Source: Haliclystus octoradiatus (Eukaryota > Cnidaria > Staurozoa > Stauromedusae > Haliclystidae). Taken from it: a stretch of 64,000 nt of DNA. A program made the position numbers and the translations under genes. Below, one piece after another: positions 51,211 to 61,600 of this stretch. The notes under the pieces are model-generated. The model was not told where the DNA came from. It was given only the letters and a program-made list of their open reading frames with translations, and did not search any database. Positions within the stretch are counted from its first letter, which is position 1, and every line of letters starts with the position of its first letter. The stretch lies in assembly GCA_916610825.1 (NCBI GenBank), contig OU744448.1, forward strand, positions 979,501 to 1,043,500. Reading direction: 5' to 3'.

Positions 51211-52312
51211 GTTTATTTTAAATAATTAAACTCATATACTACTGTCAATAAAACACTGTACAGGATAAAATAATATTGTGGATAGAAATGTTTTCATGAG
51301 AATGGATTGTAAGAAATTTATTACGAAAAGATGCAAATATAACAGTTTCTGTTCTACGGAACTGTTTTAAAATATTTGATTTGTCTTTTTTATTTTACTG
51401 TATATATCATGAAAATAACCCGCTAATGTCTGCTGTGCGATCATAATGAAATTCACCTCAGACTGTTCAAATGAATGTAGATCATTTCAATGTCTGGAAT
51501 TGATGAAAATTACTCTGAAGGTATTAGGAAGGGGAAAAATCATCGAAGAACTGGTCCCACTCACAAGCCAGCAATTCAAATTATTAACTCATAACAAATG
51601 CTTGTTTTAGTCGTACGAGAAAAGGCTTGTTTTCATGGTTCAGACTACCAAGTTTGAATCGTTCGCGTGAACGAAATTGCGTCGATGCTATCGGTGTTTT
51701 GTTTTCGCTTCCATCAGCTGAGTTTGAAGCTTGACTGAGCTCTACAAAATAGGACTAAAACAAACGGAAGCGGAACAATTAAACGGTAACAAAACATGAA
51801 AAACAACCATTTATACCAGGAAGACTGGGCTGTGAGTCAAGCTGATCTGATAGATTTATAAGTAAACTTTTTTCCTCCCACACGCTCGGCATAAAACATA
51901 GTTTTCGTAATTCGTTGCTTAATTAGATTTCTTTCTTCAATCGTGCATCGGGGGTTCCCCTCAAACAGCAGACACCTGCCAGCTAAGGAGCCGACATTAA
52001 CCATAATTGAGATTATGTTGGTGCTATTCATATCGTTGGCAGGCAGGAAATAATTTTGCATTCAAAACAAACACACTGTATATTATATATTCATACTATT
52101 TTCATCGATGACATAACATTTAAAAAACGTTCATTATATATATCTACATTTTGGATGATAGGGACAATATACAGATGGTCAGACGTGTAATGGAAGAACT
52201 GAGACATCACACATTTGGTGCCGCTGACCCTATATACAATTACTGTACAATAGGGTACACTATCATCTATACAATTATAAGTAATTGTTTAAAACATTGA
52301 TACCATGATAGT
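51211..52312. other. Convergent 3' region of BTG and HMGB
   Basis: About 1.1 kb between converging stops, presumably both 3' untranslated regions (AATAAA at 51247). One short minus-strand ORF (51837-52061) has no similarity I recognise. Confidence 0.45.
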
Positions 52313-55300
52313 TTATTCGTCACTATCTTCTTCTTCTTCCTCTTCATCGTCGTCATCATCATCGTCATCTTCTTCTTCCTCGGAATCTTCTGCTACTGGC
52401 TCTGGTTCCGGCTTACGTTTCTTGGGTGATGGCTTCTTTGAAGCTTTAGGCTCAACGGGGTGCTAAAGAAATCAACAAAACTAGGATAAGTTTGTACATC
52501 ATATAGAGGAATAGACTAGCCCAAGTTGTCAAGATACATTTCAAAACGTTAGAGTAAAACCTGTATAACAACCACCTATGGAAGGTATAAAAATTAACCA
52601 CTATAGACAGGTGAGCTTCATGTACAGGGTTGATCTAATAAAAAATGCCACTTTAGAAATTGCTGGAGTGACTACTGTAGACAGGTGACCGTTGTATAGA
52701 GGTTGTGACCGTTATAACAGGTTGAACTGTGCACCAAAGTGAGTATTGTGCGATCCTGTTATCATCAATGCATTCTTGGACCACACCAATCACTACTTCT
52801 GAAAATTGTTAGATGTCTTTAGAACTTTTCTGTATGGGATCGTTAACTTACTTTATATGTATGATACGCACACTAGATACAATTTTATGGCCTCAGAAAT
52901 GTTCCTGTTATCATTGATGAACCCTTGAGCAACACTTATCAACAATACTATTACCAATAGGGGTTTTACAAACTCTTTATTTTTATTGAAAACTTATGAA
53001 AACAATATAATCAGCTAATACTCAAAATGATTACCACCCAGCCAGGCACCCATCATATATAGATATTACCTCACGGGAAGGGCGTTGTACGGATTTTATT
53101 TGAGAGAGAGTGTGACGTATCATAAAACGAACAAGTGAGGCTCTGCGAGCGAGTGAGTTTTATGATACAAAATAACGAGTGAATAAAATCCGTACAACCC
53201 CCTTCCCGTGAAGTAATTAGTTTATATTACAGCCAGCGAGATTTGAGCTCTTAAAGTGAAACTGAAGCATATTTATGATCTTTGCAAGCCTGAAATTTGG
53301 AGATTTTTTTACTTCTGTATTACAAATGTTTTTGAAGATTTGTAAGTGCTTTCTCTGTTGGTCAGATGTTTTGATTTGAGGACTTGAATAATGTCTGCAT
53401 AAATTAATTACAACCTCGTAGCAAATTTATCACGTATATTTTGCCTCTTCAGTATTTTCTTAACATCGAAATGTTTTCAAGGTTTGTTTTCCCAGGGCAT
53501 TTCATTTTCTTGCGAAACAGGAGATGGATTTTAATTGGTTATATCGTTTTCCAATGTGAGAAAACATTGTACTAAGCAATCTGATTGGCTAGGTTATATG
53601 TATTTTTTATATGATAGGAAAATGATATAAGACACTGATTGGCTGGCTATTGTTTACGGAAAAAACTGACGGAAAATATGTTCACGGTTTCTTACTGGCA
53701 AATCTTGCTGGCTATAGAATAAATATCCATATATGCCTATTCTATACAGCCTAGAAGGTAGACATGGTACATGTACAGTCTCATATAGTGCAGTCTTGGT
53801 TTCATATTGAACGTTACAGTGTTTTAGGGGAAAATAGAGACCCTGCAGCCACATTGAATTTCCTTCATTTTTGATGTCAACTGTTCCACATGAAGTTATA
53901 CCTTAGTTTCAATGAGAAAGGCTCGTGCATAAATTTGCCTTAGTCAAAACTGAAATAAACTGGACTATAGCCGAACAGAGCATGCGACATAACTGGACAT
54001 GAGAAACAGAAAGCCTCCAAACAGAAAATTCAAACTTAAAAAATAAATGTTAATTTGATTGGAGATCAACCTACCGTCTTTTTGTAATTTTCAATTTCTT
54101 CCTGGTAAAGTACTTTTGCTGCGGCAGCTTTCTCGTTGTATGGTTTCTTTTGAGCTTCTGTCATTTTTTTCCAGCGTTCCCCTGCAAGAGTGGGTATCCT
54201 AGCCTGGGGGTCTGTTGGGGGAGTTTTCTTCAGTTCTTCTCTGAAATCAGCCAAGAAAATAAAATATGCGGTGGGTGCACGTTTCGGTTTGTTTGGGTCC
54301 TTTCCTTTGGCAGCATCTTCTTCAGATTTCTGAAATTATCAAAACGAAAAGAAAATTGAAGATTACATATAATTTTATTTCTATGTAAAATCATAATGAA
54401 GAAAGCTGATTTTTATGATATAAATTGCAACAGCTCTCAAAATTTATCTAGTCGAGGGGGTCTAGAAAAATTATAACAGTTTTGCTAACCAGAAATATAA
54501 TCAATTACACTCAAAATGGTTTTGGTGAATTATTCTCACATTAAACACACATTGTTACAAAATTGCAACTTTGTCAAAAATGTTGCAGTAGACTATAGAG
54601 CAACAACAATAACAGACTTTCCTTGGATTGGTGATGAAAATGTTCGGATCAAACCATGATTCTTAATCTTGAAATCCGGATTGGATTAATATATGGTTCG
54701 TATTTATGGTCAATTTTCTGAAAATCTGATGCAGAATACATTTGATAGAATTGGATGCTCTTACCTGGGAACAATTAAATACAAGTAGGCAAAGAAAGGG
54801 AGCGTGCCCCAGGGTGTCACAAAAGTTTTGATCTTCCAGGAACTGTGTTGTGCGGTTGTAAACTTTCTGGGATTGAAGTTATAATGCTTCATAGTTTTGA
54901 AGAATTGATCTTAAAAGATCAGACCTTAGTTTTAAGCAAGATGCATGAATTTCAACACATAAAATGTGAAATCCAAAAATAATAAATTTTGAATAAGAAA
55001 ATAGTCATGATAAGATTGGAAACCTTCTGATTTTTTGCTGGCCTTCCGTAGCCAGGTTCCCAGGGTCCCGGACTTTGTGACAGCCTGGCGTGCACAGTAG
55101 AAATCTGCACCTGATCAGAGTGGGGGTTAGTTGGCTAACTCAGATGTTTGAAAAAATTTAAAATCCAAATCCGATTGTGTTCAATCCAAAATATTTGGAT
55201 TCTGTATTTTTAGAATCCGATTCAACAGAATTCAGATCTGAGTGATGTGTAATTTCCGACTCTATTTATGATTATGATATCAAATCGTCAGATCAAATAA

Positions 55301-57239
55301 TAGTCAGATTACTTTGCATATATTACTGAAAATCCGTTCTGATCCAATTACATCCTTGAAAAAGTCCGAGCAGGTAATAAAATATCCAACCCGAATCTAA
55401 AAATACAGTCGGCTCGGATGCACATATATGAAATGCACAGAAAAGTTCCTACATACAATTTCAAGGGTCCGACAAAAGGTTCAGCATTCTGGAATCCTAG
55501 AGGCATTTAAAATATTTCTTCTTGATTTTTTGTTGATGTTTGACCAATAACTCATCAGAAATATTAATTTTCTTCTGAATTTGCTCGAACCTTCTGGAAT
55601 CTAGGATTCCAGGAATTCTACTTTCGTTGGACTTTGACGTTTCCTTTTGACTGTTTAGCCATATCGGTATACTTTTGTTAAATCATATCAAATTAGTTAT
55701 TTTCAGTGAATTACTTCAAAAACTTGAGGAACAAAATTAAATTGTTAAGGGTAGGCTACCATGGAAGGAATATATAAGGCTACGTACATTCCAAACAATG
55801 CTAGGCCTACACTACTCGGGATAGCTTTACACTCCTAAACTCCTACAGCATGCTTCGGCATGCTTTAGGAGTACATTGGCCCAACTTACTGTCTACTGCT
55901 AAACTTAGAAAACTTTCCTCTTCTACCTCTGCTATTGCTCACCAACGTCAGATGTCTTTTTTAGGTCACATCAAAAGATCAAAGACCTATGCCCCTCAAC
56001 CGCTGCATGACATCCTTCATTGGCAACCGAAGGAGATGCTTTGACGGGGCTATGGGAGAATAGTATCTTTTCATAATGTTTTGTATCGTGAATTGTGTTA
56101 TTTAAAAGTTTCTTTGTCAGCTATGTCTGACCGTGTTTTGTGGCGTTCTTTGTGTAGCAAATATGTAAGGCGTAAGAGGGACGGCACATTCCTATAATGT
56201 GACTGTCTATACTACTACTACTACTCGGGATACAAATTTTGAGAATAAACATTAATTAATTTTTCCTAAAAATATTACTCTCTGATAAGAATTACAAGTA
56301 GGCTAACAACTCTTGAAAATGTCAATTAATTAAATTCAACAATTTTATTAATAATTATTAATATTGGACATAGTTACCGATGCTTGGTATCTTTCCTTGT
56401 CTATTTTAGCCTTGGCATTAAAAGGTATTTTATCATCATCATTCATTTCTTTCCATAACTTTCCACATGTTCTTGCGATATCTTGTACGTTGTTGGTTGG
56501 CTCACCCTTTGCCTTTAACTCAGCCCGATAATGTGCAACGAAGTAAATGTAAGCAGAAGTTGGCTTCTTGATTGCACTATCTGATTTTTTTGATTTACGT
56601 TTTCTTTTACCACCCTGTTCCTTCGCTTGTTTGGCTGCTGCTTTAGCCGACGGACGACCTCTGCCTTTCTTTTGAGCTAAAAACGAAAAAAAATGGCGCT
56701 TAAAAATAACGAACGCAAAAATCCAACAAGAACTAGATCAAATGCATCTTCTTACTTCATTTTACGCCCGAATAACGTTAAAAATCAACCAAGAAATCTA
56801 ACGATTGCCATATAAAAATCTCTGCTTCTACCAATGTAGATTGCTGTAAAGACACTCCCCCGCGAGAAACAAAAAATGTCGAAAAAATGAAATCATAAAA
56901 ATTGCAAAAATTAACCGCCTTCCATCAACAATGGCGACAAGGACATGTCGAAGAAGAACCAATGTTTAAATTGCCTGACTTTGAAGGCATTTGAGGTTTT
57001 CATTCTGATAAAAATAAGTGTTTAAAATTTTTTATGTCTGACCGCCACTAATAGTTGATGCTGTACTGATTTCAGTGAGAGTTTACTAGTAAGAAAGTGT
57101 GCGATAAAACTCTACAAAGGTTTTCACCATAAAATAGAAACAACAAGGGTTTGACCGAAAAATTCTCTAACAAGGACCGACACCGTACACAGAAAAATCA
57201 GAGAATCGACATTATAAAAGAAAAAAACTTACCATCCAT
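52313..57239 (-). CDS. HMGB: HMGB-type chromatin protein: two HMG boxes, acidic tail, AT-hook-like start
   Basis: Abundant nuclear architectural protein that bends DNA. Four coding exons, minus strand: 57239-57233 (ATG GAT G only), 56676-56378, 54329-54075, 52462-52313; 236 residues. The N-terminus is basic with an AT-hook-like KKGRGRPS and KRKRKSKK. HMG box A about 45-112 (KKPTSAYIYFVAHYRAEL...GKLWKEM), box B about 120-190 (KRAPTAYFIFLADFREEL...GERWKKMTEAQKKPY), then a linker EPKASKKPSPKKRKPE and a C-terminal tail of more than 25 almost uninterrupted Asp/Glu residues ending DSDE. The layout equals vertebrate HMGB1/2/3 plus the extra N-terminal AT hook, which those lack. The acidic tail is encoded by a GAA/GAT-rich tract that is itself repeat-like. 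Confidence 0.92.
52555..52730. mobile_element. MITE family B, HMGB intron 3
   Basis: Left AGTAAAACCTGTATAACAAC and right GTTATAACAGGTTGAACTG with the usual CACTATAGACAGGTGA sub-terminal motif; a short internal duplication of GTGACCGTT near the right end. Confidence 0.7.
53064..53219. mobile_element. 156-bp hairpin MITE, HMGB intron 3
   Basis: ATTACCTCACGGGAAGGG at the left and its complement CCTTCCCGTGAAGTAAT at the right, continuing inward as TTGTACGGATTTTATT / AATAAAATCCGTACAA, with a second inner palindrome (TATCATAAAAC / GTTTTATGATA). Almost the whole element folds back on itself. Confidence 0.78.
53500..53720. repeat. Family E dispersed repeat, copy 2
   Basis: Matches 31298-31560 in the order of GGATTTTAATTGGTTATATC, CTGATTGGCTA and CTGATTGGCTGG boxes. 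Same caveats on boundaries. Confidence 0.55.
55845..56060 (+). mobile_element. Second type of LINE tail (RTE/CR1-like), HMGB intron 2
   Basis: The frame 55850-56044 gives MLRHALGVHWPNLLS, then RQMSFLGHIKRSK, then PLHDILHW, the pattern of the polymerase C-terminus in endonuclease-type LINEs. Different from the WWNSLP-type tails elsewhere in the window. Opposite in sense to HMGB. Confidence 0.6.
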
Positions 57240-58647
57240 ATTATCAAATTGATTTAATAAAAATTAAATCAATTCAAAACGAACCAATGAATCTTTCAAA
57301 ATGACTTTTTTCAGATGTTGCCTTTACTTTGTGTTGAATAAGAAATGGTGAAGGAATAGTTGAGAAAACGGCAAAGCACGAGGCGTCGATAATTTATTAG
57401 TTGAATTTGTATGGAAAAATGAACGATGGAGCCCAGACCCAAATGCGTAGTACGACGCTGAATGGCAAGGAATGGCGCGAAAATCAAACGGATTATAACG
57501 GCGTTGCCTGAACAATGGAAAACAACGGAAAACAACAATGAACTCATGTAACGGCGTCATTCACCAAATGTAACATAAAAGAGGGGCAATTGGGGAAGGG
57601 GGAGTTTTAAAATAATAAAGTTAGCTACTTACGGTAGCTCAGCATTAGTTTGCATTCTGATGAAGCTGAAAGGTGTAGCTGAATGAATAAGTTGTTATGA
57701 AGCCAAGGTTATGAGATAAACACATGGATAGAACAGTAGAACATAATAATTAGTATTCAAACAAAGGATAATGATGAGATAAAAACTGGGTGTAAATGGC
57801 TGGAGCCTATGTGCTGTGGTTGGTCCCTAACATTGTTTTGAGTGAAAAGTCATGTGATTACAAATGACAAGAAGATTTTATTAGACAATTAGATGTAAAT
57901 GAGATAAATATATAATTTTCCAGTTGTCTTTCTAAATTGACCACTATGTGCAGTTGATCTTTATATACAGGGTTGATTATTAAAATAGAGAGTGTTATTT
58001 TAGACATTTCAAGAGTGAGCACTATAAACAGGTGGCTGCTGGACAGAGGTAACCGTTATAACATCTTTGACTGTACATGATAATAATTAATGACGTTGAT
58101 GTCAAATGACGATTATAAATCTATGTGACTTCAGAAATCTTTTGATCAAATCCAAATGCTGGGGAGATAAAATTAAACTTTAATTCAGAATTCTAATTTG
58201 CAGTCGAAGTTTGCATTACACAATCCTACTGACAAAACAGTTGGCTGTAATTTGGCAAATTTCAATGAATTCATATATTTAAATCACCATTTTAAGTCAC
58301 AGAAAATCACAATATATATATAAATGATGACTGTGATGACATTTTATGACTTGAAAATCGTCAATTTGTATTTATTGCAGCATTTCCTAATTAAAAATAA
58401 AACATGTTGACAAATACTTCTGTTAGTGTACATTTCTGAATATGCTTCTTTCAATGTATAAGAGTGACAAAACTAGAAAAATGACAAATCTAATCTGGCT
58501 GAATTGAAAATCATAGTATGTAATTCATCAATTCAAAATAAACATAAAGTTCAGCGTTTCGTTATAAAATATCCACTATTTACAACACTGTTTGATGTGT
58601 CCTAAAATTTATACAAATTGCGTTATTACATTTAATAAATAAATAAA
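57240..58647. other. Intergenic region HMGB / USP38, with a family B MITE
   Basis: Holds the HMGB promoter and 5' untranslated region (right next to 57239) and the 3' untranslated region of USP38. A degraded family B MITE lies at about 57935-58074 (GACCACTATG...TTTGACTGTA). Two overlapping minus-strand ORFs at 57311-57560 have no similarity I recognise and are in different frames. Confidence 0.5.
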
Positions 58648-61600
58648 TTAGAAAATAAACCTTGGCCCCTGTAGACCAAACCCCCCAGTTGATCGACCCC
58701 CACAACTTCCCCCTGGTCCATCTTTATCAAATTGGTTCTTGTGTATGTCTGAGATTGTAACGGAATGGCGTTCTTGATCTTGTAATTCCTAAAATTATAA
58801 ATTATTACCATTATTACTGTAGTTATGAAACCTTGACGGTCAATGCAGATTAGAGCAGATGGCACAGGGCACAGCAAGGAGACTCCAGATGCAAATCGGA
58901 TCATATATAGTCGACTGTGGTCCAAATCTCCAAGAGGTTAACTCAGCCTTGACTTCATCTAAAACATTGAACAAGCACCATCGGAACTTTCTAGAGGGAA
59001 GTGCACTATAAATTAGCTGCAGTGCAACGCTACACATTGGCAATTGAGACCTATCTGAAATAAAAGATTGATACAGGCACCTTGGGTAAGGTGATGGGTG
59101 ATACCGTTGCAATTAATACTACTAAATTAATGCATTTTTGATATGTAATATAATGAAATTGACCTGCAATGTTGCGTCTGAGATAAGTAATGGTATTATT
59201 AACTAACATCATTGTCCTTAGTGAATAAAGCTAAACCTCTAGAAATAGAACAGTGGTATGAATGCCATCAACAGGATGATTGGTACTGTCTGGATTACTT
59301 ACAATAATTGGTTTTGAAGTCTGAGCTTGTGTTGTAGTAAGGAGGTGGAACTTATACACAAGGTGATAGGTGAAATTTTGAAATTAAAGGGGCAAGATTG
59401 ACCAGCGACCGCTGCGAGCACAAGTTGAATTTATGCTTAGCGTAATTCAACCGTCTCGCTTTGAAACTATTGTTCTATGCAGGCCTAATCTGTTATAAAT
59501 TCATGTCAACAATGTACATTGTGTTATGAACAATAAACATGCACGTGATCTGAAGTGCGTAGCGCCTGCCGGTCATTTTTGCTCCTTTAATAGCAATTCC
59601 TAACACTTTAACGCCTTAACATGCTATTTCAAATTCAATTGTTTAATTTGTGCCAAATTCCTCACTTCCTAACTGCATGATAATAATTCAAATTATAAAT
59701 TATATCATTAATTTTTAGGTGTAGGTGTGAAACTCGTCACTTGTCAATTCAAATACAAAGATAACCGAATAAATTCAGCAAATGTCCTTTGAAACCTGCT
59801 ATCAAGCTCTGGTGTAGATGAACAATGACAATTTAAACGAGATGGGGGTGTTGAAAGACATAGAGTTCGGTAATCAATTTTACCTGTTGAAATCTTTTAT
59901 TATCAGCTTCTACCATGGCATTAAGATCATCAGGTATTGACAAATGGTTTAAATCACCCAAAACAGAATCTGATCTGATATTTTTATATATTAATACATA
60001 AGGTGTATCACGTGGAAAGTTTTGAGATACACGATCGATAGCTTCACTAGTTGTCATAGTAGTACGCATATCATTTAGCATAAACCACGACACATTAGAT
60101 TGATCAGTAATTTGCTTTTTACTTCCATTTAAAGAAACTGTCGGAGATGTCATCTTTTCAGACGAGTAACAATAGTAATGTCCGCAATCTGATGATATAC
60201 CAGAATGCACTACAATCGAACATAGCTCATACGATTCTTTCGAGGAGTCAAGAGGGGGTCCTGTATCAGAAAATTCTCCTGCTGTACAATCCGTTGCATG
60301 AGAAAATATGGTTTCCATTTCAGCCTTATTATCAGCAACGCCACGAGAATAAATCCTTAAATCAATCGACGGAGAGTAAATTAGATTTTGTAAGATTTTA
60401 CTTCTAGTCTGACTTTTGACGTCATAAGTAAATCTTTTTAATGTTAATATAAGATAGTGAGGAGCATGTACAATTGTCATTTTTCTTTCTGCGTCTTGTA
60501 AGGAGCCACAATTATCACAATGATATTGATTAGATGCTGTTAACGTTTCTTTACTCAATGCTAATTCAAGCAGACGTTGTACAGATACTAAAGGTTCTAA
60601 AGGATTAATCATCCCTTGAGACGTTGAAGGTTTATCATCCTGCGATTCACACCCAATTGAACTTGATTCTTTGTTTGAAAGGTTTGCAGCATTTTCTATT
60701 TTGCTGGCTGTTTCTTTCTCTTCGCTTTCACTATAGGCCTCTGCACTTAAATTGCCACCTTTTAAAATGTTATCTGCTGATGTGTGTGTTGTATAATATG
60801 GGAATGCCAATGGTATGTCGTTGAATGCTTCTCGTTTGCATGAGATTCCTTGGCATGTTTTACATCGAGTACAAACTGCTGCTTCGCCACAAAACATTGA
60901 ATGAATTGAGTCTCTCTCAACAGTTGTAGAATCAGCGGCAGTTGAAGTTTGTTCTGAGGGAGAAGAAGGTGAATCAAATGTTCCACAAGTCTTATCAGAT
61001 GTATCGCTTGAGTCTTCCTGGTCAAGGCAATCTAAAAGATGTTTGAGAAACTCTGAACAATCTTGTTGAGAACCTGATGAGAACCATGATGGTCTTGACA
61101 CTCTGTGGAACTGGATAGGACTTATTGCATGTCTCTGGAAGTCAAAAAGAATAATGATAATAAGCTACAGTATCAAATAGTTCCAATGGGGCAAATATGA
61201 AGCGCTGCTCTCCAAAATATGATCTTTGGCATCACATGTTATTTAATGCTTTAAAGACCATAAAATGACCAGCAGCCTTTGCATATTTTTGTCTTTGAAA
61301 TCTGGACCCAGATTTCAATCACTCATTTTCATGATACACGGCCCGCCTTTGTGTCTCCTTTGCACGCATGCGCGATTTTGCAAAACATTTCGTAAAACCA
61401 ACATGGAAGCATTCTGCCAAGTTATTTATCAACGAACTGGTTTGGAAAGTTACAAAAGCAATAGAGGTGGACGTCGTAAGGGCTTTCGACGCTTGAATAA
61501 ATGTGTACCACGAAAATCAATTCACTTGCTACTAGCGTCATACGAATTGAGGAAGGAAGACAGAGTTAAAAGCTGCAACTGAACTCGACTGATTCCAAAT

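Noticed and set aside
55850..56044. 64-residue frame as an alternative HMGB exon or new gene
   Set aside because: Matches the C-terminal pattern of LINE polymerases and is antisense to HMGB.
57311..57560. Two overlapping 78-residue minus-strand frames upstream of HMGB
   Set aside because: Different frames over the same bases, no similarity, located in the probable HMGB promoter region.
60147..61025. Frames on both strands over the large USP38 exon
   Set aside because: Shadows of the coding frame, which carries the USP signature motifs.
61265..61582. 105-residue open frame as a host gene
   Set aside because: Fully inside the TTAA-flanked element, no recognisable domain, and on the strand opposite to USP38; kept only as a note in that element.
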